A DNA stretch of 64,000 nt, taken from contig NC_092261.1 of NCBI RefSeq assembly GCF_036320965.1, positions 13,891,197 through 13,955,196 on the forward strand. Direction: 5' to 3'. The translations under genes and the position numbers were made by a program. The first letter of the stretch is position 1. Every line of letters begins with the position of its first letter. Under the pieces are notes generated by a model. The model saw only the letters and a program-made list of their open reading frames with translations. It ran no database searches and was not told the DNA's origin. Of this stretch, positions 34,799 to 46,206 are shown in pieces. Source of the DNA: Panulirus ornatus. Lineage: Eukaryota; Arthropoda; Malacostraca; Decapoda; Palinuridae.

Positions 34799-35090
34799 GG
34801 TGGTGTAGGTTAGTGTGGCACCAGGGTGGTGGAGGCTGGTGTGGTGTGGCACCAGGGTGGTGTAGGTTAGTGTGGCACCAGGGTGGTGGAGGCTGGTGTG
34901 GTGTGGCTCCAGGGTGGTATAGGTTAGTGGGGCAACAGGGTGGTGCAGGCTGGTGTGGTGTGGCACCAGGGTGGTGCAGGCCGGTGTGGTGTGGCACCAG
35001 GGTGGTATAGGTTAGTGGGGCAACAGGGTGGTGCAGGCTGGTGTGGTGTGGCACCAGGGTGGTGCAGGCCGGTGTGGCACCAAGGTGGTA
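34799..35090. repeat. 57-bp dimeric minisatellite (26 + 31 bp)
   Basis: Short units TGGTGTAGGTTAGTGTGGC and long units TGGTGGAGGCTGGTGTGG alternate, each ending CACCAGGG. The long type carries an extra GTGTG of 5 bp. Two consecutive long units appear near 34950, marking an unequal exchange. Confidence 0.9.
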
Positions 35091-36130
35091 AGGCGGGGCA
35101 TCCAACCCCAGAATTATCATCACACTGATAGCAGAGGAGCGCCTTCGTCAGGAAAAAAAAAAGAAAAAAAAAACCTGGCGCGTCAAACAAAAAGAATTAC
35201 GACCACATAAGGTCGTATCCCCCACGCTAGAATGTACCACACACGAACTTTACTGACCTGATTGATATGTAGGAAATACTTCCGCTACATAGACCTGAAA
35301 TGACCTCCTAAATGGGCAAACAACTTCAACAAATGACATCAGACCTTTGACGTACCACAGCACAATTAGGCGAGATGCCAGACATTTTATACACCGACGT
35401 GATGTACTGATGCCAGTTCGTAGGTGTAAATACAAGTTAAATCACAACGGTACTCTACAGGAGCATCCAGACGCCGTACTTTTGATCAAATTCTACATCA
35501 AAAACTATATATGACTACAACACAAAAAAATACAACTGCATTCCCTTAGTTCGATCCCCAAGCGAGGCAACTAGGGCGCCGGAAGGGTTCACCTTGACAC
35601 ACAGGAACATAATGCTACAACATCACACGCCGACGAAACTACCGAGCCCAGGGCCAGTCAGTGGTCACATACCAGCTGCACCCGGCGCTGCCATCCAGTG
35701 AACGTCGGAGGGTCACAAGATGTGGACCTTGAGACTGACGTCCGTTTAGGCTGGACTGGACTTGGGCTGAGCTTTAAGCTAACCGAGTGGACTTGAAGCA
35801 GAGACCTTCCCCCACCCCCGTGCCGCACCCGATGGCTCGCTCAGCTGCGCCCTTTTGTTTCCAAAACAAAGTGTTGAATTCGGTGCAAGTCTCACTCACA
35901 GTCACCAGGCGGCCACCAGCTTGAAGTGAATCGAATTTCGAATCAAAAGTTTCGAAAGCTTGGACAGGTTCGCCTGAGACGCAGAGAATGGTTCACGGGG
36001 AAAAACCCCGTTACCTCTTGAGTGACGACCGCGGTGGTTCACAGTTAGGATGGGTCAAGGGTCGTGGTGAGGCTACCGGCTGGAGCAGGAGAGGCTCAGG
36101 AGAGGTCATTAGGAGTACCACATTACCTCC
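35091..36130. other. low-copy sequence, no gene recognised
   Basis: An A-rich run lies at about 35152-35173. Otherwise unique. A TTAGTTCGATCCC word near 35558 is not accompanied by tRNA arms. Confidence 0.4.
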
Positions 36131-36745
36131 AGGACGTGTGGAAGAGCCCCATCCTTACCTCCCCAACATATGCAGGAGTCTTAAGCCTACCTCTCCGACG
36201 TGTGTGAGAGACCCTACACCACCTCCCCAACATCTGAAGGGGTTCCCATATCATTTCCCCGACGTGTGAAGCCCTACACTCCCTCCCCAACATCTGAAGG
36301 GGTCCCATATTATCTCCCCGACGTGTGAAGCCCTACACTCCCTCCCCAACATCTCAAGGGGTCCCATATTATCTCCCCGACGTGTGAAGCCCTACACTCC
36401 CTCCCCAACATCTGAAGGGGTCCCATATTATCTCCCCGACGTGTGAAGCCCTACACTCCCTCCCCAACATCTGAAGGGGTCCCATATTATCTCCCCGACG
36501 TGTGAAGCCCTACACTCCCTCCCCAACATATGAAGGGGTCCCATATTATCATCTCCCCGACGTGTGAAGCCCTACACTACCTCCCCAACATCTGAAGGGG
36601 TCCCCTGTGAAGCCCTACACTACCTCCCCAACATCTGAAGGGGTCCCACATTATCATCTCCCCGACGTGTGGAGGAGCCCTACACTCCCTCCCCAACATA
36701 TGCAGGGGTCTTACATTATCATCTCCCCGACGTGGGGAGGAGGAG
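36131..36745. repeat. 59-bp minisatellite, about 10 copies
   Basis: Units read CCCTACACTCCCTCCCCAAC, then ATCTGAAGGGGTCCCATATT, then ATCTCCCCGACGTGTGAAG. Starts at 36302 and 36361 fix the 59-bp period. Central units are almost identical, while the edges are truncated or interrupted (a 30-bp partial unit near 36605) and more diverged. Confidence 0.95.
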
Positions 36746-37110
36746 TAGCGCACTGCCTCCTGGACGGGTTCCGATACTGTCTCATAACCAGACCGAACCT
36801 TACCTCTCGAGCACGGCTGTCAACCGTTAGCACCCCAGGCGGTCCAGGCATGCAGTACAGCCAGCCCCACACCTAATCTTCGTAAAGCACCAGGACCTGC
36901 CACGCCAACACCCGACACGTCTCACATATGATGAACTTTGGGACAACGTAAAAACACGGGCATATTGCTGATACTCACTCAATCAGCGTTGCTGACTCTC
37001 TGACTTTATGAAACTCATACAGAAATCATTATCTATGCTGTCTATATCTTTTTTATCATACAAACTGCTGAACACCATAATACAAATAATCCATTACAGT
37101 CATCTGTTTG
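36746..37110. other. low-copy sequence, no gene recognised
   Basis: Nothing recognisable on either strand. The second half is AT-rich. Confidence 0.4.
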
Positions 37111-37132
37111 ATATATATATATATATATATAT
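37111..37132. repeat. short (AT)n microsatellite
   Basis: 22 bp of AT. It is followed by two loosely similar lines, CAGGCCAGGTGTCAACTG and TTAGGCCGGGTGTTCACTG. Confidence 0.9.
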
Positions 37133-37271
37133 CTCAGGCCAGGTGTCAACTGTGGTCAAAACACGTTAGGCCGGGTGTTCACTGTCATCTAAACAGTCAG
37201 GCGCAGCGTGTAAACTGCTCACTCCATAAAACACATCGAATTCCTTATGAAATATGACAACATCCCAGCCT

Positions 37272-37272
<1 letters not shown>

Positions 37273-37339
<67 letters not shown>
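37273..37339. repeat. (GA)n microsatellite
   Basis: About 67 bp of uninterrupted GA, purine on the plus strand. It is the last such tract on this strand in the window. Confidence 0.95.
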
Positions 37340-37344
<5 letters not shown>

Positions 37345-37409
37345 GAAAGTGCGATCCTTGGGTACGGCTGCTTGACATCCTTTGGCCTGGCTCTCAACCA
37401 TCAGGTCCA

Positions 37410-37680
37410 GAGTGGTACCGTTGGTGCTCAAAAGATCGTACCGCCGTGCTTCAGTATCGTACCGTCCCTGCTCAAGAATCGTACCGTCGTGTTCAAGGAT
37501 CGGACCCGTCTCATACGCAAGGATCGTACCCTCACGTTCAGTGATCGTACCGTCATGCTCATGGGTCGTACCGTCGTACTCAAGGATCGTAATATCATGC
37601 TCATTGATTGTACCCTCATGCTCAAGGATCGTGCACTTATGCTTAATGATGTGATGTACCAAGATCGTACCCTCGTGCTG
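37410..37680 (-). repeat. 21-bp minisatellite of the dispersed CGACGGTAC family, about 13 diverged copies
   Basis: Units read GATCGTACCGTCGTGCTCAA with many substitutions and a few indels (CATACGCAAGGATCG, a 26-bp unit near 37655). It is clearly the oldest of the arrays of this family in the window. Confidence 0.9.
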
Positions 37681-38849
37681 AAGAAGTTACCAATATGCAG
37701 ACGGCGACTAATGAAAATGTCCACACTATTTTCACTAAGACTATAAGTGAAATCATATGTAGAAAGAGAATTGGAATCCTCTCCTCGAACAAAACAAAGA
37801 GGCTCACATTGCTTAAGTGTACGACGAATGGATGAAATCATTACTCTACCTTATTTTCTGCAGTTGAATATAGCTTAGTCTCATCTTTTCCTAATGCAAG
37901 ATGAAATAAACTGCCTCCGTCTTACATTCAAAGAGCTAATTCACGACACTCCTATTTTTTATCATGATTTACATGTTACGGGCAAAAATGCTCTCCCCCT
38001 CTCTACGACATCTAAAGATGAAAGAAAAATGTATAAGAAAAAAGAAAAAAATATATAATCAGGGCGCCGCAGTGTTCGTAAATATGATTCTCAAAGGTAG
38101 AGAAAGATTAAGTGAAGAGAGAAAGACATGAGAAGAAAGATAATTACACAGCTTAGCTGTCCTACGGAAGGAGGAGGCATTATAACGACCAGTCCTCGAG
38201 GGCGTCGGTCTCGAGGTAGTCAAACATAATCAGTAAACATGGACATACGAGAAAAAGACTCGTCATGGATGAAACTCCTCCTAAGACCCACGTACCTCAA
38301 TTACCGCCTCTCAAGGAGAAGCGACTGAATAAAAGGATAAACAATTGAAGACTTCGGAAAAGCGTTCTCATGGTATTTAAAACAACAGCGAATACTATAG
38401 GGGCTGTTGCATTATCCTTTTATGATTTCTCTTTTACTACGACAAAGGAGGTAATCATCGTTCTCGTATATTGTGGCTCCTATGACTTCCCATGATCAAG
38501 GCAAGGTGGTGCGTTACTTGAGAGGCTTCGGCATGTACCCTAGCCAACCCCTCACACACACACACACACCTCTCCCGCCGGCTATCCAACACGGCTGGAC
38601 CAAAGGGGAAAGAAAGCCTTCTGGTTACCTTCGTCGGGTCTAAGCCTGGCACGAAACACCCTTGTCTTTCGACAGCCCGTTCACAGTTCTCTTTGTGAAG
38701 CTCTCGGCCAAATTGTCTGCGAGATGAATTGCAATATAATGAACGAGTTCCACCTAATGTATCGGTTTTATCATCTCATTCCCTTGTACCTCCGCTAGTC
38801 CTAACAGACCCGGCGTCTGAAAAGATACGGGGTGACTAGTCGATTCCAT
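37681..38849. other. low-copy AT-rich sequence, no gene recognised
   Basis: A short CA run lies at 38555-38569. No coding or repeat family is recognised. Confidence 0.4.
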
Positions 38850-39500
38850 TACGCTCGCTCTGGGTCACCGCTGAGATTACACTCGCTAAGGGGCTCTCCA
38901 CTGAGATGACTCGATCCGGGGGTCCCGCTGAGAATACTCGCTCGGGGGGCCCCGCTGAGGTTACTTTTGTTCTAGGGCCCTATTGAGATTAATCTCCCTC
39001 TTAAGACTCAGCTGAGGATAATCTTGCTCCAGGGCCCCGATGAGTATAATCTCCCTTAGGGATTTTCCTGAATTAATCTCCCTCTTAGACTCAGCTGAGG
39101 ATAATCTTGCTCTAGGGCCCCGATGAGTATAATCTCCCTCAGGGATTTTTCTGAAGTTATCTCGCTCACGGTCTCGTTGAGATCAATCTTCCTCTGGATT
39201 CCCGATGAGGTTAAGACGCCTCTTATGACCCGCTGAGGTTTAATTCTGTCCTGGAGCCCAGCTGAGTTTAATCACGCCCTGGGGATCCGCTGAGGTAAAT
39301 CACGCTCCGAAGGCCAGCCAGCTGAGATTAATCTCCCTCCGGGACCACCTCCACCGCTGAGATCAATCTCGCTCCGATGCCCCTCTCAGATTAATCTCGC
39401 CCCCCCCCGGGGGCCCCCCACGTAGGTTAATTTCGCTCCAGGGCAACGCTGAAGTTATTTTCGCTCCCCCCCCCCAAGTTAATCTCGCTCCAAGGCACAC
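38850..39500. repeat. degenerate minisatellite of about 29 bp with an 84-bp higher-order duplication
   Basis: About 20 units follow the pattern GCTGAGATTAATCTCGCTC, then a G/C-rich AGGGGCCCC end. A block of about 84 bp (38991 to 39074, starting AATCTCCCTCTTAAGAC) is repeated with few changes from 39075. C runs near 39399 and 39465 interrupt the array. Confidence 0.85.
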
Positions 39501-39678
39501 GTGTTAATTCCACGTTTTCCTGGAAATGGAATCAGAAGGCGTATGTCCAGTACCAATGACTGCTTTTTGGCGTATAGATCCTCCATCAGGGAAGGTCTGT
39601 TGCTAGGGGTAGAATATTCTTTCCTTTTTTTTCTATAAAATCGTGAAAATTGACTAGAATCTTTGAAAAAACCGCAAA

Positions 39679-39679
<1 letters not shown>
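39501..39679. other. low-copy sequence
   Basis: Nothing is recognised before the AT tract. Confidence 0.4.

Positions 39680-39752
<73 letters not shown>
39680..39752. repeat. (AT)n microsatellite at the LINE 3' end
   Basis: About 73 bp of AT abuts the LINE 3' end in the same order as at 20.66 kb. Confidence 0.95.
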
Positions 39753-39754
<2 letters not shown>

Positions 39755-40292
39755 TACTTTGTCACTGTCTCCCACGTTAGCGAGGTAGCGCAAGGAGACA
39801 GACGAAAGAATGGCCCAAACATACACATCTATATAAACGCCCACACACACACATATACATAACTATACATTTCAATGTATACATACATATACATACACAG
39901 ACATGTACATATATACACATGTACATATTCATACATGCTGCCTTCATCCATTCTAGTTTCCACCCCGCCACATATGAAATGGCGCCCCCCCCCCCTTCCC
40001 CGCGTGAGCGAGGTAGCGCTAGGAAAAGATAACAAAGACCACATTCGTTCACACTCAGTCTCTAGCTGTCATGTGTAATGCACCGAAACCACAGCTCCCT
40101 TTTCACATCCAGGCCCCACAAAATTTTCCATGGTTTACCCCAGACGCTTCATATGCCCTGGTTCAATCCACTGACAGCACGTCGATCCCGGTATACCACA
40201 TCGTTCCAATTCACTCTATTCCTTGCACGTCTTTCACCCTCCAGTATGTTCAGGCCCCGAACGCTCAGAATCCTTTTAACTCCATCCTTCCA

Positions 40293-40294
<2 letters not shown>
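39753..40294 (-). mobile_element. non-LTR retrotransposon, 3' end copy
   Basis: It matches the 3' region of the 20.74-21.68 kb LINE nearly base for base: CTTTGTCACTGTCTCCC, ACGTTAGCGAGGTAGCGC, AGCGAGGTAGCGCTAGG, TAATGCACCGAAACCACAGC, TATACCACATCGTTCC and TCCATCCTTCCACCT in order. It is 5'-truncated about 540 bp from the 3' end, before any recognisable RT domain. It reads on the minus strand. AT tracts lie at both ends. Confidence 0.9.

Positions 40295-40347
<53 letters not shown>
40295..40347. repeat. (AT)n microsatellite at the truncated LINE 5' end
   Basis: About 52 bp of AT begins exactly where LINE homology stops. Confidence 0.95.
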
Positions 40348-40350
<3 letters not shown>

Positions 40351-40552
40351 TTACTGAAACACGCCTGCTTGAGGTTAAGCCACGAGGAGCAAAGTCACCT
40401 TTGATGAATCTGCATCACCGTCAGTTGACGAAACAAAGTACACTCTCGCCAAAGAAATTCTCGCTTCAAGGAAGTCCATCCTGTCTTTGCTACAGTGTGT
40501 AGCGCATCACTGAAGCTTCAGGAAACCCTTGATGATACAGTCCAGGGTATGT

Positions 40553-40556
40553 ATAA

Positions 40557-40604
<48 letters not shown>

Positions 40605-40615
40605 CAATGTCTATC

Positions 40616-40677
<62 letters not shown>
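40553..40677. repeat. (TAA)n then (AT)n microsatellites
   Basis: TAA occupies 40553-40602 and AT 40624-40677, separated by CAACAATGTCTATCATATA. Confidence 0.95.
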
Positions 40678-40681
<4 letters not shown>

Positions 40682-42086
40682 TGTTAACCTGAGAGGAAAA
40701 TCATAATTGTGGTGACGCACAAGGGGAGACGGTCACTCACCTTTACTACACACTCATACACCGTAGCCTGTAGCAGCTAGGCTGTGGACACTACAATGAT
40801 ATTCGTAACGTTTCCATGGAATTCGTATATGTATATATTTTTCCACCATACCCATAATATGTAGAGAGACAAGTGCAATTATTGCGTATACGAGCCAGGG
40901 AGAGAAATACATACATACACAGGGACACCCGTGACGGAAACACGAGCGGATGTCAGTAACAAAGCCTTTTTGGCGAGGCTGCCGGTCCACAGGGAAGCAC
41001 CAACCTATGCGGGCCGTAAACCAGCTCTAGATGAGAGGCGCGGCGTTGCCCCGTCCCTCAACTGTACCGTTTTTTTTTCCCCACTGGTAAGACTATGATC
41101 ACCGGAGGATGTGAAAGGTCCTGTAGCGGACCCAAACCCACCTCTTGACTATTTCCGTCATGCTTGTCTAGTGTGACTCTGTAGCCTGTAACCGTTTCAG
41201 GGGCGTCGCATGGTGTCAATATGAAAAGATCAGCGGAATAAAACAGTGGGGTAACTTTGTTCACTTGAAAAACGTTGAAAATCAAAGTGAACATAAAAAC
41301 GGGGCGAAGTATTCAGACGTAGCACCAAACGCTTTGTTTCGCGCGTCAGGTTAGAATAGTACCGACGGATGACGGCTGTTCTGGCCAAGTGCCAGGGTAG
41401 TAACGCCGCTCCCTCCCTCACCGCCCACCTCCTCCTCCTCCTCCTCCACCCGCGCCACACTATTGAAACGTTCCGTAAACGCCCGGCGGCGTTCATCTGA
41501 TTACGATCAGTGGAGCAATTTTCACTTGAATCTTGATCCGAGGCCAACGGCGTGAACAAGTAATGGGTTGTTTTGTATGAATGAATGAATCGGTCTTAAG
41601 GGAATGTACACAAATACTGAAAAAAAACACATGAACACGTACGGTAACTGACCAGTTAGATTTAACAAACGTTACCTCCATCTCCAACGCCTTTGTTTTT
41701 TAAAGCCTGAGAGTAACAAAGACTCGGCAGTACAGTGCTGTAGCAGCGAAATCAATGGATGGAAACGATCATTACAAGAGACATCTCCATTTACCGTCGG
41801 AACTCGGGATGTATTCCACACAGACAACTCCACACCAAAACGGGTTACCACAGCCTGGGTGTAAGGTTTCCGGACCAGTTCTTTACTTTCATCGGGAGGA
41901 GACATTAATTTCTCACTTTTGAGCCCAACAGTTCAATCAGTGTACAGTCACGCCATGCATGTTCTTCACGTTCGATAAACGAGACTCGAGAGCTGCTGGA
42001 TCTTTGGGAAGGGGAAGGGGGGGAGCGAGAGTAAGACTTCGATCATGTGCTTGGCGTCCAGGTCATATTGGTCGGTACGTACGTGC

Positions 42087-42088
<2 letters not shown>
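40678..42088. other. low-copy sequence, no gene recognised
   Basis: Minus-strand frames of 78 and 109 residues (41058-41559) overlap and are not repeat-driven, but I recognise no domain. A CTCCTCCTCCTCCTCC run lies near 41430. A T run is at about 41070-41078. Confidence 0.4.

Positions 42089-42147
<59 letters not shown>
42089..42147. repeat. (GT)n microsatellite
   Basis: About 59 bp of uninterrupted GT. Confidence 0.95.
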
Positions 42148-43262
42148 ATACACAGGGAGGTGTGGGGGAAATCTGGTGCGGTAATGTTGAGGTTAAATGA
42201 AAACGAAATCATGGACTTCTTCATCATTTGCCTTACACCAAATAAAATGTGTAATACAATTTAAATTCGCCAGCCTAACAAAGGGCACTCATACAGACTC
42301 ACTGAGCCCGGTGTACCGGCCTAAATCAAGTCCCGAGGCATAACTCCAACTCCCCCTGGAGACGCATCGCACCAAGTCCTAAAGCATCTCCCTAACAGAC
42401 TCCTTCCCCTGTCGGAGGCGCACCGTACCGGGTCCTGAGGCATCCTGACAACACATAAAGCTCCGTAGTGCCCCGCCCTATTCCGCTTCCTCCGGCCGTC
42501 TCTTGGTCCAAACATGCCTCCCGCACACACACACACACACACACACCTCACTTCCTGGTCTCCCGATGACGCAAAACAACAGCTGGTAGATCATACACCG
42601 CCAGCCACCGCCACACAAGTCAATACACGACCAACTTCCCACTGCAGTATTTACAGTTCTCAAAATCCAAAGTTCCCCCCTACACAGTGACTAATGTACG
42701 GGTTTAATCCACATATGTTTTCCCTAACTCTCCACTTCCATTACGATCTTCTTATCATTAACTGTAAATACTTCAGGAACATTTATGACCTCGCTCGACC
42801 AGTTGGCGTAAATCAAGACAAGGTTTTTCACCTCCTCCAAAATTCGTTAATACTTTCCCTTATCTCATCTCTATCCCTTTCATAATCCTCAATTTCAATT
42901 AAGGCCCGGCCTTGATGTTGACTTGTCCGTGACTGAAGCCTCCAACGTAAAAGAAAAAAAAAAGAAAAGAAAATGCAATTTCATCGTCTTATATTTGTAT
43001 ATGTATATATTTAATCATATAATTACGTGTGCATGGTTACCACTTAATATTGACCAGCTTTCACGATACGGAGAGGAAGTTCAATACTCCCAGAGTCCCA
43101 TCTCTGGGAACTTTTTTTAAACTAACACGACTTTTTGAACTTACACACCAACAGCAGAGGTACAATTTCACCGTAGCTCAATCACCTCCTGCACTACTCT
43201 GATACCATCACTGTAATTTCTCATATTTTTTTTTTCGTTACATTTTTCTTGCTTGGTTTCTT
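42148..43262. other. low-copy sequence with a degenerate repeat of about 57 bp
   Basis: Around 42325-42450 the words AAGTCCCGAGGCATAACTCC, AAGTCCTAAAGCATCTCC and GGGTCCTGAGGCATCCTG recur about every 57 bp (three decayed units). CA lies at 42523-42546. The rest is AT-rich and unrecognised. Confidence 0.45.
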
Positions 43263-43670
43263 GTTATGGCCTCTGGTGGTTTTATTTTTCTGACGTCTTT
43301 CGAGGAACTGTTCTCTGTCGACATCATCAAACTGGTGGAAAAAACTTGAAAGTTGTGATCAAGTTACCCTTTGCTCTTCTCTCTTCTATGGTAGACAAAT
43401 TCATGGCCTCTTACTTCCCTCTGTAATTTATCCCTCTTAATTTTGGTATCATCTCTGTTGTCCCATCCACTCTGGGCCTGCTCTGTTATTTCTCTGTCCT
43501 TGAGAAAGGTCACCAAACCTCATGCTAATTTCGGCTTCATCTACGCTATGAATAGCCTGTTGGAAACATTATCTTATCCACGTACCTGAATGCAGTTCGA
43601 ATATTGGTCAGTAGACAGTTCGCCTTCTCTATTGGTTCTCCTGAGGTAATAAGGCTCTGACGACAGGTTA
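43263..43670 (-). mobile_element. RT C-terminal relic, second copy
   Basis: The minus strand contains RTAFRYVDK near 43590, then in other frames DVDREQFLERRQ and TTRGHN near 43263-43325. This order is typical of the C-terminal end of jockey/CR1-like RT proteins (family from memory). Several frame changes and stops are present. It aligns with the relic at 22725-23085 over its whole length. Confidence 0.7.
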
Positions 43671-43693
43671 GGGACAATGCCAACTCCTACGTC

Positions 43694-43696
<3 letters not shown>

Positions 43697-43752
<56 letters not shown>
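43697..43752. repeat. (CA)n microsatellite
   Basis: About 56 bp of CA just beyond the RT relic. Confidence 0.95.
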
Positions 43753-43753
<1 letters not shown>

Positions 43754-43894
43754 CTTATTTCCTGCTGAACGTACGAAAGTAACGATTTGTCCTCACCTAT
43801 TTGTACAATAAGGGACGAGGGAGTTTCGTGCAAGTGTGTATTTACCTCGCTGTACTTTAGAGTAAGGGAGGTTTACACAGGTGGGGCGCACCCA

Positions 43895-43897
<3 letters not shown>

Positions 43898-43940
<43 letters not shown>
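43898..43940. repeat. (CT)n microsatellite
   Basis: About 43 bp of CT, pyrimidine on the plus strand. Confidence 0.95.
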
Positions 43941-43944
<4 letters not shown>

Positions 43945-44379
43945 TAACATTTCAGCAAAATTTCTTAACGATACCATGAAACATAAAAAAAGCAATTCGC
44001 TGCCAGAAGCAGGTAGATCAACAGACGTACAACGCTGTGAAAGTAAGTTTAATGACTACGAAAAACAGAGAGAGAGAAAAAAAAAAGATAAAACGAAAAG
44101 CCGTCCAATAAATGTCGGAATACGAACGAACATGACAGCCATCACAAAGCAGTACCGAAACTTTCTTCATCGTACGCGACACCTCAATAGAAATCCCTTG
44201 AGCAATATGAGGCAAAGGTGGTTCAGAACCGTTTCCAGGAAATTGGGGGGGGGCAAAAAACAAGGAATCTAATATCTTACGACGATTAATAGAACGGTTA
44301 CGGAATGAAGCTTGTGTGTCAACACTATGTCCGGTGAGACAAGGTGTCCACACACCACTGAAGGCCGCGCTCCAAACCG
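43941..44379. other. low-copy sequence, no gene recognised
   Basis: A 98-residue plus frame and a 111-residue minus frame overlap without recognisable domains. A-rich run near 44078. Confidence 0.4.
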
Positions 44380-44460
44380 ATGCTCTGAGGTTCAGTCATC
44401 TGTTGTTCTTAACGCTACCTCGCTATCGCGGGAAATAGTGAAAATGTTTGAAAAAAAAAA

Positions 44461-44461
<1 letters not shown>
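44380..44461 (+). mobile_element. short interspersed repeat sharing the LINE 3' end, inverted copy
   Basis: It reads GAGGTTCAGTCATCTGTTG, TTCTTAACGCTACCTCGC and TATCGCGGGAAATAGTG, then an A run and the AT tract. It is the reverse complement of the copy at 19032-19125, with the AT tract again on the 3' side. Confidence 0.65.

Positions 44462-44529
<68 letters not shown>
44462..44529. repeat. (AT)n microsatellite, left flank of the foldback
   Basis: About 68 bp of AT. Confidence 0.95.
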
Positions 44530-44530
<1 letters not shown>

Positions 44531-44566
44531 CAGTTGACCACAATGATGCGCGTGATCTAGTATTTG

Positions 44567-44717
44567 CTGATAACCCCGGGTAAAATTGAAACACGATAAA
44601 CCGAGTGCACTTTCGTGTATAACCACATCATCAAGGGAGATACCATCCACCTGACGATGTGATTACACACGAAACTGCACTCGGCTTTTCGTGTTTCATT
44701 TTTCCTCGTGGTTATCA

Positions 44718-44718
<1 letters not shown>
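44567..44718. repeat. foldback palindrome, 67-bp arms and 18-bp loop
   Basis: Left arm 44567-44633 (CTGATAACC to CACATCATCA) and right arm 44652-44718 (TGACGATGTG to GGTTATCAG) are inverted copies with about a dozen mismatches. AT tracts flank the whole unit on both sides, extending the inverted symmetry to about 330 bp. The arm sequence also occurs once at 30526-30650. It could be two tail-to-tail insertions of one repeat or a foldback/MITE-type element. No transposase is visible. Confidence 0.85.

Positions 44719-44795
<77 letters not shown>
44719..44795. repeat. (AT)n microsatellite, right flank of the foldback
   Basis: About 77 bp of AT. Confidence 0.95.
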
Positions 44796-44799
<4 letters not shown>

Positions 44800-45092
44800 T
44801 ATTATGGCTTTTATGAAGCCGACTAGCGACACCAGAGGCCGGCTGGAGATACATGGAATACGGCAGCCCACACGGGAAACACAGGTACTCCTGCGATGTG
44901 ACACAGCCCACTGTGCCAATCCAGAGACTCAATTACTGGCACAGATATTCGAGCCTGCTCTCCCCCATTCCCCCCCCCCCCCCCCAGGCGGCGGTGTGCC
45001 GTGAGTGCCAGCTCCGAAAACATGACACCTGTCGTGCGACTTGCAGACCGTCCTCTCTGTGACATAGCATATGATGGTTCCCAAGCCCCACG

Positions 45093-45096
<4 letters not shown>
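44796..45096. other. low-copy sequence with a poly(C) run
   Basis: Sixteen C residues lie at 44970-44985. No gene is recognised. Confidence 0.45.

Positions 45097-45162
<66 letters not shown>
45097..45162. repeat. (CT)n microsatellite
   Basis: About 66 bp of CT with one TTTC interruption, pyrimidine on the plus strand. Confidence 0.95.
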
Positions 45163-45234
45163 AGGTATACGGCGAGAAACTTTCTCATATGCTGATCCGA
45201 CTCTGTGGGGTTCCCACAGAGATTCTCCGTCTGG

Positions 45235-45600
45235 TCTGTGGCTGAGGCGTACGTGGTGTCCTGATCTGTGGCTGAGGCGTACGTGGTGTCCTGATCTGTG
45301 GCTGAGGCGTACGTGGTGTCCTAATCTGTGGCTGAGGCGTACGTGGTGTCCTGATCTGTGGCTGAGGCGTACGTGGTGTCCTGATCTGTGTGGCTGAGGC
45401 GTACGTGGTGTCCTGATCTGTGGCTGAGGCGTACGTGGTGTCCTGATCTGTGTGGCTGAGGCGTACGTGGTGTCCTGATCTGTGTGGCTGAGGCGTACGT
45501 GGTGTCCTGATCTGTGTGGCTGAGGCATACGTGGTGTCCTGATCTGTGGGGCTGAGGCGCACGTGGTGTCCTGATCTGTGGCTGAGGCGTATGTGGTGTC
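45235..45600. repeat. 30/32-bp minisatellite, 12 copies
   Basis: Units read CTGTGGCTGAGGCGTACGTG, then GTGTCCTGAT. Units with an extra GT (CTGTGTGGCTG) are 32 bp and cluster in the right half. Frames that look long on the minus strand are read through these units. Confidence 0.95.
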
Positions 45601-46067
45601 AAGGTCCCACAAGGGAATACCTGACTTCCTCCCGGTTTTTCCTAGAGTCTACTGGGCTTAGCTACGCCTTCGACACTCCATGGACTCCCCTCTCTGACAT
45701 AGGGTCCATAGTGATAATAGGGTCCATAGTGATGAGGGAATGGGTAGGCAAGAGACTCTTAAGCCAGACGTAGTTGATCTCAAGCCAGGTTTAGCAAACA
45801 GTGTCGGGAAGTTCCGTTTTAATTCGTGATGACTGACGAATTAAATCCAATTACAGATGCAATACGATCAAGTAGCTCTCGCATTAAGTATGATGAGAGG
45901 CACGAGTTAAGTACTAAACCAGAATCAGACACTGATCTTATAACAGCCAGGATTAGATTAGAGTATACAGAGATCTCTGGCAGGTTGTACGTAATGTGAA
46001 AGTTGATACAACTCTGTGTTAAGTGATGCAATTATCTACTTGTACTATTGGAGTCCCCCTTCCCCAC
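45601..46067. other. low-copy sequence, no gene recognised
   Basis: A 19-bp phrase GGGTCCATAGTGATAATAG is repeated once at about 45702-45735. Nothing else stands out. Confidence 0.4.
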
Positions 46068-46206
46068 CCCAACTACATGAGGGAACCTTCCCCGTCCACG
46101 CTTAAGTTGGTCGAGTGCCGGTAAAGTCCCAACCTACATGAGGGAGCCTTCCCCGTCCACACTTTCCTACTCTACAATAAAGTTGGTCGAGTGCCGGTAA
46201 AGTCCT
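46068..46206. repeat. two-copy direct repeat, about 64 and 76 bp
   Basis: CTACATGAGGGAACCTTCCC and AAGTTGGTCGAGTGCCGG occur twice. The second copy carries a 13-bp insertion (TTCCTACTCTACA). Confidence 0.85.

Noticed and set aside
35550..35575. TTAGTTCGATCCC word, possible tRNA T-arm
   Set aside because: No cloverleaf could be drawn around it.
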